A stretch of DNA of 64,000 bases from Bathymodiolus brooksi (taxonomy: Eukaryota > Mollusca > Bivalvia > Mytilida > Modiolidae): NCBI GenBank assembly GCA_963680875.1, contig OY804580.1:96005353-96069352 (forward strand), in the 5' to 3' direction. A program made the position numbers and the translations under genes. The notes below the pieces were generated by a model. That model was not told the DNA's origin. It made no database searches and worked only from the letters and a program-made list of their open reading frames with translations. Position 1 is the first letter of the stretch, and each line of letters starts with the position of its first letter. Shown here piece by piece: positions 44,859 to 55,421 of this stretch.

Positions 44859-46766
44859 ATGTCACAACAGGAAGAAGATGTGTTGTCGCTGGAGGATAGC
44901 GGGAGCGAGTGCTTTGATACAGCGGAGGCAGGCTCATCAGCTGATGAGATGGAAGACTGCCTGTCCGCTGTATCAGAGGGGGTGGCGGTGGCAGAGGTCA
45001 CGGGCCCACCCAGTAGTAAGGTACCGGCAGGGGCGGAGGCCCCGGGTAGTGAGGGGATGATCGATTCTCCGGGCCATACGGTCCGGAGATAGAAGAATAA
45101 AGGAAGGAGCCGATATGGGCCTGGCCGGCTAGAGCGCCGTAAGCGGCAGGCCCTAAGTCCCAGGGGGGTCTGTACAAGGGGAAGCCGGAGGGGAACCGGA
45201 GTCATCAGGGAGCTCCTCCGGTGAGAGGTGTCCTATGGAGGGGTGTGGGTCACTGACCTCAGGGGGCACTGTGTACAGGCACATATTCCTGGGGTTTTCC
45301 GGGATTTGGGGTGCACGGGGGAGGATATTGGGAGTGTCAGAGCGTCTGCATTGCAGACGATCCTGAGAGTCCTTGGGGGATCAGGGGTGACCTATTTGGT
45401 TATGTGGCAGGGCTACTGAGTACCATCGGATGCCTGGAGGGCCATAATGAGGCTATGAGGGAAGTGTGTAGGGTAAGGGGATGGGAGATTCCTTCGGAAT
45501 TCTCCTTGAACCCCCCTAACTCTCCAGCTGTTTTGATACACTGGAGAGCCCTCATAGAGCTATTGGGGCTCATGCCTGCCCCAAGAAGAGAAGCATTATG
45601 TAGCCTCCGGTTCCCGGTGGTCAGTAGTCGGGGGTCTGGAAGTTCAGGGGAACCTCCGGCTGTAAAGCCGGAGGAACCCATGGACTGGTCCCATGAGGGG
45701 ATGGGCAGTGGAGGTTCAGTGGGGAGGGTACCCGCTGAGGGGCAGAGAGGACCATCACAAGTCTCGGCGACGAGAGCTGGTTGGTTTCCAGGACCTCGGC
45801 CAGTGCCTCTCTTCAGTTTGAAGCCAGTGCCGTCTCCTCATCTGGTCGGTTTGAGTAGGGGTGCCCCTCAGCCAGTGGCTGGAAGGTGTAGGGAAGAGGA
45901 CAGCCAGGTTAGGAGAGTCTCCGGTCCTGATTCCGGATGCTATGGATTCACATATGCATCTGGACAGGTCTCTCCGGAGGCTGAGAATGGACTCCCGTAT
46001 GGGGATCCAGGAACTCCTGGCTAGGCGTCCAAGGCCCGCCTCTAAGCAGGAGATCAACGTGGTGGGGGGTGTGTTGGTCTACTGTGACCCTAAGACGTGG
46101 TCTGAAGACCCAGAGAGGCTAAATCTCCCCGAGGGATGGTTTATAGCAGTGGGAGTTCACCCCAAGCACGCGTTGGATTTTGGCGATTATTATTTTGATC
46201 GCCTATCCAAGCTGTTGGATTCCCCGGCTGTGACCGCCTTGGGGGAGGTGGGGATTGATTGTAGTGAAGGAGCAAAGCCCTTCGGAAAACAATCGAGTAC
46301 TTTGAAGTGGGTGTTGGCGCTGGCTCGGCCGTATATGCCTCTGGTGTTTCACATCCGGGCCTCGGGGGATAGCCCCCAGGCAACGGATGCGTTATACCGG
46401 GAGGTATTGGGCCTGACGCTGGACAAAGTCCCCAATACCCTGCAAAGTATTCATCTCCATTGTTTCAATGGGGATGAGGCCACAGTTAAACTCTGGGCGG
46501 ACGCCTACCCTTGAACCTACTTTGGGTTCTCGAGTATGGTGAAGGGGTTTGGTGACCGACAGAGACGGGGGCTCAAAGCCGTACCAGGGAACAGGCTCCT
46601 CTTGGAGTCTGATTCTCCTCATCTCCCCGATGTGGCCGGTTCCATCAACCACCCGGCTCATTTGTTCAGGGTGGCGGAGGAGGTCGCTCGGGTGAGGGGT
46701 CAGTCTCCTTTGGATATCCTCCGGGCAGGTATTGCCAATGGGCAGGCTTTGTACCGGAGGAAGTAG
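44859..46766 (+). pseudogene. ORF3: acidic leader and unknown region fused to TatD-family nuclease
   Basis: From ATG 44859 the frame encodes an acidic Ser/Glu-rich leader. It is interrupted by TAG (45090) and TGA (near 45220). A second frame (45311 on) carries EGHNEAMREVCRVRGWEI and SPAVLIHWRALIELLGLMP, not recognised. Between about 45780 and 45930 the frame returns to the first. The TatD-like metal-dependent hydrolase then reads DSHMHLD (HxH), VGVHPKHA, TALGEVGID (metal-bridging Glu), PLVFHIRA (His), IHLHCFNG (His) and LLLESDSPHL (Asp). All expected metal ligands are present. A TGA at 46512 breaks it once before the stop at 46764. TatD enzymes are 3'-5' exonucleases or DNases. Its place corresponds to env. 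An independently captured gene copy is the alternative. Confidence 0.75.
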
Positions 46767-46814
46767 TGAGATTGGCCCAAAGGGGAGAGTTTCAGATGAC
46801 AGAGAGAGGAGTAG

Positions 46815-46978
46815 GTGTTCGATGGTGACAGGTAGTGTATGGGGGAACATGGCTACATATTTTTGGGGACTCCTTGGGGTTGACGGTTGTATTCAAGTGT
46901 TCGATGGTAGCAGGTGGTGTATGGGGGAACATGGATATATATTTTTGGGGACTCCTTGGGGTGATGGTTGTATTCAAA
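46815..46978 (+). repeat. Two tandem 82-base units after ORF3
   Basis: GTGTTCGATGGT begins units at 46815 and 46897. Each contains GTGTATGGGGGAACATGG, TTTTTGGGGACTCCTTGG and GGTTGTATTCAA. They are probably in the 3' untranslated region or LTR of the retroelement. Confidence 0.85.
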
Positions 46979-47050
46979 TGTTTGGAGGTGTGAGGACATG
47001 ACTGCTGCTTTGTGTTTTTCCATTATTTGCCTATCATATTTAGTTCCAAG

Positions 47051-47195
47051 TGGTGAGATTTGTTCTGCTAAATAGTTCACCTTTGGTTGGTCCAGTGGTG
47101 AGATTTGTTCTGCTAAATATTTCACCTTTGGTTGGTCCAGTGGTGAGGTTTGTTCTGCTAAATATTTCACCTTTGGTTGGTCCAATGGTGAGATT
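47051..47195 (+). repeat. 45-base tandem repeats cut by the palindrome
   Basis: Units begin TGGTGAG(A/G)TTTGTTCTGCT at 47051, 47096 and 47141. A fourth starts at 47186 and is cut after ten bases, exactly where the palindrome begins. Each unit includes TTCACCTTTGGTTGGTCCA. Confidence 0.9.
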
Positions 47196-47345
47196 GACGG
47201 AATCCAAAAGGGAAGTCAGCGGTTGTTTCTAAGCAAAATGAACCTGCTAGAGGTTGTATGCCAGTGAGGCAGTATCACAGAAGAGACGAATCTAAAATAT
47301 TACCACATGTCCGAAGGGGTTTACAATTGGACAATTTATAAATTA

Positions 47346-47857
47346 CTCTGATTGACATTAGTCTCTGTTTGACAGGATTCAGTTTAATAATGAATTATAA
47401 TTGGATAAGCATAATTTTAATGACGTTGTTTACAATTCTGCCTATATTTCAGATAAAATGATCGGTACTTTAATAGTTGGTAAATGTATAGCTCGAGATG
47501 TTATTTTTATGTCTAGCCTCTGGGGGTGTAGTAATGAGCTTTTCGAGGTTACACTCTAATGGGGTAGCATTTCTAGTTCATCTGACTAAAGGTCAGGCTA
47601 AGCTTTTGCCATCACTTTCCGTCTGTCGTCCGTCCGTTCGTTAATCTTCTTCAAAGATCTTTTCCTCTGAAACTACAGAACATATTATTGCAAAACTTGG
47701 TAAGAATGATCCTTAGGGTGTTTAGATTATAGTTTGTGAATTATATGTCCCTGCATCAAAAAATATGATCGTCATGGCTAAAAATAGAACATAGGGGTTA
47801 GGCATCAGAAAAAGAGGTTCAGGGTACAGAAAAAGAGAAGAAGCTAGCCATGTCCTT
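47346..47857. other. Unclassified sequence in palindrome left arm
   Basis: Non-coding. Includes a CCGTC-rich run (CCGTCTGTCGTCCGTCCG) and CTTCTTCAAAGATCTTTTCC, which look like part of an unidentified dispersed repeat. The inverted copy is at about 52041-52555. Confidence 0.5.
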
Positions 47858-48997
47858 AAAGGAGTGGGTATGATAAGGGTCGATTTTGGCCCAATCTCAG
47901 AAACTGTTTATATAGATATAATATTAAACACAATCATTGAAAGGTAAGAACAATATTTTTTGGGATGATTTCACTTTGTCCTTTGTTGCTTAGCAACGTA
48001 AATGGAGGAGGGTCCAATTAATCATTGGAAATTCAAATATGGTGGTTTTATTTTACATATCTTGCATAGTCTTTTCGACAAAATGTTATATTCTGTGTAT
48101 GTACACTCTAAAAATTAATATTCCAATTCTCTATGGTAGCATATAGTATTTTTGTGTTGGTTTGTCACCCTAGCAACGGTTTTGTAAACATTAAATTAGC
48201 CTATATTATTGCAATTAATGGTTGAATTTTGACATCTACGATCTTTTGACTTGATATTTGACTAAGCGATACATTTTTGTCAAGCTATACACACTACAAA
48301 TGTCATTTCATATTTCAAAAATACATTTTGATATTTTTATTCATAGTTATGCCCCGTCCATAGCAACAGGTTTCCCTATGCACAGTATTTTCCTGTAGAT
48401 CTCATGGACCTTTTATTTAATCAAGAACAAAAATTCTACAACAGCACCTTAGCAGATTTAGAGACATCTTATCATTTACTAACCAATATATATTATAAGA
48501 ATTCCTTAAACCTTACAATGTCTCTAGTAACCAAATATTATCCAACCGCAGAAACTCGTCAATGCTGAGCTCTGTAAATTGCTTTTTTTTCTTTTTATAA
48601 CCGAATGTTGATCTTTTTATTTTTTAAATCATGAGAGGAAATTATTCTCAGTAATTAGAATGTCAAAGGAACCAAGTCAACTGCATAACATGGTAAAGCA
48701 GCGCTACAGCGGCAGGAGAGGATATAATGCATGTTGAATAATTAAGAAATAAATCATGGAAGTCAGAATGTGTTGGGAGTTTTAACATGGATTGGCGGAT
48801 ATTAGTATTTTATCCCGAGCCAGAAGCGAGGGATAAAATTTACTAATATCCGCCATTCCATGTTAAAACTCAAAACACATTCTGGCTTCCATGATTTATT
48901 TCGATTCTGATATGTTTAAGAGTACAAATACGGTAGTATACTTTGATTGGAAGACGGTAATTTATATTTACGCTTGCGGAAAATGTCGCACACAATT
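47858..48997 (+). repeat. 1.14 kb repeat, copy 2 (palindrome left arm)
   Basis: Matches 5256-6400 from AAAGGAGTGGG to CACACAATT, including the long hairpin, with small indels. Confidence 0.85.
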
Positions 48998-49034
48998 AAT
49001 CAGTTCTCAAAATCTGAACATGTGAATTTTCTTT

Positions 49035-49185
49035 TGTGTCTATAATAAATATCAAGTTATTTTATTTCAATTCAATTCAATTTTCAATTCAAATATTTTA
49101 TTGAATAAATGCATAAATACAATATCCAATGGGATTGCACATCAGGCATAGCCTATGTAAGTGCTCTCCCTCAATAACAAGTTAT
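49035..49185 (-). repeat. LINE 3' tail, palindrome left arm
   Basis: Same segment as 14281-14423. Its left neighbour TAATCAGTTCTCAAAATCTG also matches 14232 on, so the two loci share a longer stretch. Confidence 0.6.
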
Positions 49186-49377
49186 TTTATTTGTCATGCT
49201 TTAAAAAAGTGTGCTCTGAGTAGTTAGCCCAAAATGAAGTGCTATAATCTATGGACATTTGATATTTTGTCTCAACGGTTATTTTAACATTAAATAATGT
49301 TAGCACATCAAAAACTTTTTCTAATGATGCATAATAATTTTGTCTAAAAAAAAAAACCCAAAACAGAATTTTTTTTT

Positions 49378-49443
49378 CGGCGATTCGATCTCATGATGTT
49401 GTAATCGGCAGTCATGTGTGCTAACCATTACGCCACCGCAACC
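49378..49443 (-). repeat. tRNA-derived SINE head, copy 3
   Basis: Minus-strand A box TGGCGTAATGG and B box GATCGAATC, in the palindrome's left arm. Confidence 0.6.
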
Positions 49444-50456
49444 TGAAAATTGTAAATGTAGAATTAAGTTATAAGTTATATATAAATGAAATTTACGTTA
49501 TTACAATTATTCATCGGGAATTCACTTTGCGAAAGAGCTAAAATGAAATACATTTGTCCAATAAAAAAAATATAATAATAATAAAAAGTCCAATGAATTA
49601 ATTTCTAAGATAATTTGACTTTCTTTTTGGTTGCTTATTTTGTTTTCTGTACTTTTTGTGAAGTGTGGTGATACTATTAAAGTATACTTTAGTATAGTAA
49701 CACATGAAATTCCAATGAGGGATAACAATCAGGTCGGCAGTAAAACACCTCCAAAATTTAGCCGTTTTTTTTCTATTTAAACAAGTTTCTTTATAAAATC
49801 CCTCTCGATATTTACTAACTATTCGCTTTGTAATGTTTGAAGTTTTTACGATCAAAGGTTAACTTTTTTCCATAGTGATGTGTGTCCAATTGTCGGTAGC
49901 ATTTAGAAATGTAATGCGCTTCATCTTAAATGACATTATATTACATGTATTAGAAAAAAAATATAAACGTTGTCATTTAAGATGAAGCGCATTACATTTC
50001 TAAATGCTACCGACAATTGGACACACATCACTATGGAAAAAAGTTAACCTTTGATCGAAAAACTTCAAACATTACAAAGCGAATAGTTAGTAAATATCGA
50101 GAGGGATTTTATAAAGAAACTTGTTTAAATAGAAAAAAAACGGCTAAATTTTGGAGGTGTTTTACTGCCGACCTGATTGTTATCCCTCAGTGGAATTGCA
50201 TGTGTTACTATACTAAAGTATACTTTAATAGTATCACCACACTTCACAAAAAGTACAGAAAACAAAATAAGCAACCAAAAAGAAAGTCAAATTATCTTAG
50301 AAATTAATTCATTGGACTTTTTATTATTATTATATTTTTTTTATTGGACAAATGTATTTCATTTTAGCTCTTTCGCAAAGTGAATTCCCGATGAATAATT
50401 GTAATAACGTAAATTTCATTTATATATAACTTAATTCTACATTTACAATTTTCAGG

Positions 50457-50520
50457 TTGCGGTGGCGTAATGGTTAGCACACATGACTGCCGATTACAAC
50501 ATCATGAGATCGAATCGCCG
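50457..50520 (+). repeat. tRNA-derived SINE head, copy 4
   Basis: Plus-strand copy in the palindrome's right arm: TGGCGTAATGGTTAGC followed by GATCGAATCGCC. Confidence 0.6.
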
Positions 50521-50900
50521 AAAAAAAAATTCTGTTTTGGGTTTTTTTTTTTAGACAAAATTATTATGCATCATTAGAAAAAGTTTTTGATGTGCTAACA
50601 TTATTTAATGTTAAAATAACCGTTGAGACAAAATATCAAATGTCCATAGATTATAGCACTTCATTTTGGGCTAACTACTCAGAGCACACTTTTTTAAAGC
50701 ATGACAAATAAAATAACTTGTTATTGAGGGAGAGCACTTACATAGGCTATGCCTGATGTGCAATCCCATTGGATATTGTATTTATGCATTTATTCAATAA
50801 AATATTTGAATTGAAAATTGAATTGAATTGAAATAAAATAACTTGATATTTATTATAGACACAAAAGAAAATTCACATGTTCAGATTTTGAGAACTGATT

Positions 50901-52040
50901 AATTGTGTGCGACATTTTCCGCAAGCGTAAATATAAATTACCGTCTTCCAATCAAAGTATACTACCGTATTTGTACTCTTAAACATATCAGAATCGAAAT
51001 AAATCATGGAAGCCAGAATGTGTTTTGAGTTTTAACATGGAATGGCGGATATTAGTAAATTTTATCCCTCGCTTCTGGCTCGGGATAAAATACTAATATC
51101 CGCCAATCCATGTTAAAACTCCCAACACATTCTGACTTCCATGATTTATTTCTTAATTATTCAACATGCATTATATCCTCTCCTGCCGCTGTAGCGCTGC
51201 TTTACCATGTTATGCAGTTGACTTGGTTCCTTTGACATTCTAATTACTGAGAATAATTTCCTCTCATGATTTAAAAAATAAAAAGATCAACATTCGGTTA
51301 TAAAAAGAAAAAAAAGCAATTTACAGAGCTCAGCATTGACGAGTTTCTGCGGTTGGATAATATTTGGTTACTAGAGACATTGTAAGGTTTAAGGAATTCT
51401 TATAATATATATTGGTTAGTAAATGATAAGATGTCTCTAAATCTGCTAAGGTGCTGTTGTAGAATTTTTGTTCTTGATTAAATAAAAGGTCCATGAGATC
51501 TACAGGAAAATACTGTGCATAGGGAAACCTGTTGCTATGGACGGGGCATAACTATGAATAAAAATATCAAAATGTATTTTTGAAATATGAAATGACATTT
51601 GTAGTGTGTATAGCTTGACAAAAATGTATCGCTTAGTCAAATATCAAGTCAAAAGATCGTAGATGTCAAAATTCAACCATTAATTGCAATAATATAGGCT
51701 AATTTAATGTTTACAAAACCGTTGCTAGGGTGACAAACCAACACAAAAATACTATATGCTACCATAGAGAATTGGAATATTAATTTTTAGAGTGTACATA
51801 CACAGAATATAACATTTTGTCGAAAAGACTATGCAAGATATGTAAAATAAAACCACCATATTTGAATTTCCAATGATTAATTGGACCCTCCTCCATTTAC
51901 GTTGCTAAGCAACAAAGGACAAAGTGAAATCATCCCAAAAAATATTGTTCTTACCTTTCAATGATTGTGTTTAATATTATATCTATATAAACAGTTTCTG
52001 AGATTGGGCCAAAATCGACCCTTATCATACCCACTCCTTT
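50901..52040 (-). repeat. 1.14 kb repeat, copy 3 (palindrome right arm)
   Basis: Inverted copy of 47858-48997, also 1,140 bases long. Confidence 0.85.
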
Positions 52041-52556
52041 AAGGACATGGCTAGCTTCTTCTCTTTTTCTGTACCCTGAACCTCTTTTTCTGATGCCTAA
52101 CCCCTATGTTCTATTTTTAGCCATGACGATCATATTTTTTGATGCAGGGACATATAATTCACAAACTATAATCTAAACACCCTAAGGATCATTCTTACCA
52201 AGTTTTGCAATAATATGTTCTGTAGTTTCAGAGGAAAAGATCTTTGAAGAAGATTAACGAACGGACGGACGACAGACGGAAAGTGATGGCAAAAGCTTAG
52301 CCTGACCTTTAGTCAGATGAACTAGAAATGCTACCCCATTAGAGTGTAACCTCGAAAAGCTCATTACTACACCCCCAGAGGCTAGACATAAAAATAACAT
52401 CTCGAGCTATACATTTACCAACTATTAAAGTACCGATCATTTTATCTGAAATATAGGCAGAATTGTAAACAACGTCATTAAAATTATGCTTATCCAATTA
52501 TAATTCATTATTAAACTGAATCCTGTCAAACAGAGACTAATGTCAATCAGAGTAAT

Positions 52557-53591
52557 TTATAAATTGTCCAATTGTAAACCCCTTCGGACATGTGGTAATA
52601 TTTTAGATTCGTCTCTTCTGTGATACTGCCTCACTGGCATACAACCTCTAGCAGGTTCATTTTGCTTAGAAACAACCGCTGACTTCCCTTTTGGATTCCG
52701 TCTTGCTCTGATATGAGCATCAAACTCATGGTCCCTGAAATATGAATAAAATTGCCAATGAAAAATGAAGGGATATGGAGTAAATGTACACGAGACAAAA
52801 TCCCAATTAATACATGGAAAACAAAGCAATGGAACAACGCTTTTATTGTTGTTCTTCATCTTGAGGTCACCATGAGGCCTTCAACAATGAAAAATTTCTC
52901 ATACCTCATAGTAAATTCAAGACGGCCCCTAGCACCGGCTTAAGCAGAACTCATTGCTATCAATGCATCATTTTCAAATATTTGGTGAAGTAAACCTCAA
53001 AAAGTGACAATAGTAACAACCAAAATCCATGACGAGTCTGAAAAGAGAATAGAAACCTTTTTTGTATATTATCCAAACCGGAAACTTAACATTCATAATT
53101 TTCATCCAAATCGTAACCTATGTGTATTCCAAACCGTCACATGTTTTGAATATGACAGCAATCATACGCGTTCATTTCGGGGGGTTAAATGTGGTTAAAG
53201 GCAATTCAACGTGATAAAACCTTTACTTTATTACTTGTAAGTGAAAATGTACACATATTATTTTCATAAATGAGTAAAATTATAATGATTATAGGCATAT
53301 TTTGATAAACAAAAGATCAAAGGTTTCAGTTTTAACCACAAAAATCACTTTCTCTGATGGCTTAGCAAATTAAAATGCTTCAGTTGACAATGGTCAAATG
53401 CAAAAATGACATGCTAGTATGTGTGCCTTCATTGTATCAAATCAAACCATATTAAAACATGCTCTTGGACGTACAAAGTAGAAATAATCTTACCTGCATG
53501 TCACAATGTTCCGGTAATGGTCGCCATGTTGGATCAATCCAAACTCCCGGCTACCGGCTCGGTTACCATACAGTGTTGATAAGAGTTTCAT
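52557..53591 (-). CDS. Putative two-exon small gene (about 91 residues), unknown
   Basis: Exon 1 at 53591-53494 starts at an ATG (MKLLSTLYGN) and ends CATGCAG before GTAAGATT. Exon 2 at 52734-52557 follows CATATTTCAG and encodes DHEFDAHIRARRNPKGK and a basic tail ending RGLQLDNL with a TAA. Phase 2 at the donor matches the acceptor, which supports the pair. Oddly, the start codon overlaps in another frame the last codons of the LINE ORF1 relic (53563-55118). An alternative ATG (MATITG) in a Kozak-like context gives a stop at once. The palindrome's outer edge (52702) lies inside exon 2, and the left arm carries the rest of that exon at 47196-47343. No family was recognised. Confidence 0.35.
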
Positions 53592-55118
53592 TGTTTAGGA
53601 TGCCAGACATCATTGGCGATCCCGCTTTTGTGTGCTTAGGTTTGGCCTCGGCTGAAGATGGACTTATTGTAATATCACTAAGATTACGTTTTTTGTCATG
53701 TTGTGGTGTTACTGGAAATTCACTTTTCCCCGGTAGCGCCGTCAAGTATTTGGAAAATATCTCATAGTTTTTCTTCACCAGAGCTACTGATGTGTACTCC
53801 GCTGACGTCGTTTGTATCAAACAAGGGTTTTATTGCACTACCTTGTTTACTAAATTCTTTGTGGATATCAATGAAGTCCAATGTACCATCTCTAATACAC
53901 ATTTTTTTCAAGAAACCGTTAACATGATTTGATGTGTCATTCATCTTAATAAGGTGTTGTCCGCAACCTTTTCTCGGGAGTATACTACACACAGCAATCT
54001 GTGACTTCGGGAAAGTTTGTTTTATTTTGGAGATTGCTTGTGTTGCAGTGATATTGATCTGGTCACTGTCATCTCTGTCTCTCGTGACGTCAGTTGTTCC
54101 AAGACACAAGATCACCTTTCAAATGTGTGTGTTAGGTGTATTGATTTTAGAAGTGGCCAAGCTTATACATTGCTCGACATTGTCCAGTGTAGCACCGGAC
54201 ACCGATGCATTGATAGTGTTTTGATGGAACTGACCCAGACGTTTAGCATTTGAAGCTCCCAGAATAATGTTGACATTGTTACCACTACTTTTCGTTATGT
54301 CAGATGTTTTCTGGACTGTTTCATTATTGTTTAAGTTATGTCTGTCTATGTGAAAAGTTTCGTTAAGATGTATTTGTGCGTCCTCTTGTGTTGTTTGTTG
54401 TCCTTTAAAGATTTCCGAGGCATAACTCCCATAATCGCGTCGTGCCTTTTCAGTAATATGTTGTTCACAATTATTTCTAGAGTGACCACTTTGCTTGCAG
54501 AAAGAACAAACGGGCTCATTGTTACAGTCTCTAGCAATGTGTCCCATTTGATTACAGTTGTAGCAACGTACAACGCGAGCGGGTTTGTCTCTACAAAGAT
54601 AAGAGGGGTGATCTGTCGTCCTGCAATATTTACACTCTGTGCGATTATTGTCGGCAAAGATTCTAACTTCAAATCGACCGAAATTGGTTTTATTTGGTAA
54701 GGTTTTGTCACACTTCAACATTTGTAAGTATCTTGATCCATTTTCAATGTGTGTACCTTTTATATACCCCCTGCGCACGGACTCGGGGATCACTTGACCA
54801 TACCGAAGCATTTGGGTAGCTACAAAGCAGTTTTGAACCTCGTATGGCATATCTTTAATGGTGACATTTGTAATAGTTTTCTCAACATCTAAAAATGAGA
54901 CTGACCTGTTTTTTAGAGCTAATCCATTAATAATCAGTTTATCCTTCGTTTCGGAATCTTCCACCGATACAATACAACTGTTTTCCGTCAATTGCACAGA
55001 TTTCACTTGATCAAGGTCTATGGGTTTCTTTAAGTTGGTCTATGATCATTTCGTGCGATATCCCTTTAAAGAATTGTGTACTGAACTGTACAGATAGGTC
55101 TCTTTTTATAAAGGCCAT
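53563..55118 (-). pseudogene. Stand-alone LINE ORF1 relative: RRM-like N-terminus, three zinc knuckles, SGNH domain
   Basis: The probable start is ATG at 55118-55116 (MAFIKRDLSVQF). A frame slip near 55025 leads to VQLTENSCIVSVED and a region that could be an RRM-like fold. Knuckles: CKYCRTTDHPSYLC, CYNCNQMGHIARDC, CSFCKQSGHSRNNC. The SGNH-like part has GASNAKRLG (Ser), VSGATLDN (Gly), LGTTDV (Asn replaced by Thr) and VSGVHIS (His). An in-frame TGA lies at 54121-54119 and a frame slip near 53775. The tail (KKRNLSDITISP) ends at TAA 53563. It resembles the protein at 6893-8032, but no ORF2 follows, so it is either a half-LINE or a truncated insertion. Confidence 0.8.
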
Positions 55119-55421
55119 GTTTTAGAGTCGTGAGTAGATCTCAGGATTGAACACAAGGTGTATTTGATAAATGAATAAATACACGTTTACCGATCGAAAG
55201 TCATTTCTATCTTAACGTATCCAGATAGATATATTAAAGATGTGTATAATCCCAAAACAAGGGCTCGAAAAGTTTTGTAGAAACTACAAATAAACAGAAT
55301 TTTTCGAGACACAAATTTCAACAACTCCATTAACTAAGGGACATCACTCATTTCTAGTAAGTTACTATATTTCCAAAAGTGAAAATATACTTTGAACTGT
55401 ATAGATCAAGTGACATATATA

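Larger units (their letters stand above)
38095..46766 (+). mobile_element. Ty3/Gypsy-type retroelement with HhH-Gag, PHD-integrase and TatD ORF
   Basis: Coding parts in order: HhH and Gag with one zinc knuckle, protease, reverse transcriptase, RNase H, integrase with PHD finger, then an ORF ending in a TatD-family nuclease. The protease-RT-RH-IN order fits Ty3/Gypsy. The whole stretch is richer in G+C and GGG than the flanking DNA, and all parts show a similar load of stops and shifts, which supports a single insertion. No LTR pair was recognised. The 3' side is followed by two tandem-repeat arrays and then cut by the palindrome at 47196. Confidence 0.8.
47196..52702. repeat. Giant palindrome: two arms of about 2.7 kb around a 35-base centre
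   Basis: The left arm 47196-49935 and right arm 49971-52702 are reverse complements almost throughout, with spacer 49936-49970. Differences are few: for example GAAATTCCAATG in the left arm against the GCAATTCCACTG complement in the right near 49705/50195, and one base near 49848/50060. The arms hold a piece of putative exon, the 1.14 kb repeat, a LINE 3' tail and a tRNA-like SINE. No target duplication is seen outside. Confidence 0.92.

Noticed and set aside
45400..45681. Minus-strand frames opposite ORF3 and pol
   Set aside because: Shadows produced by G+C-rich coding sequence on the plus strand.
47051..47195. CRISPR-like array
   Set aside because: Units are directly adjacent with no spacers, and the context is an animal genome.
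47050..47232. 60-codon frame of repeated VRFVLLN units
   Set aside because: The 45-base period is divisible by three, so any open frame repeats; non-coding tandem array.
50457..50520. Functional tRNA gene
   Set aside because: A and B boxes are good, but no convincing acceptor stem or anticodon loop, and four dispersed copies indicate a SINE.
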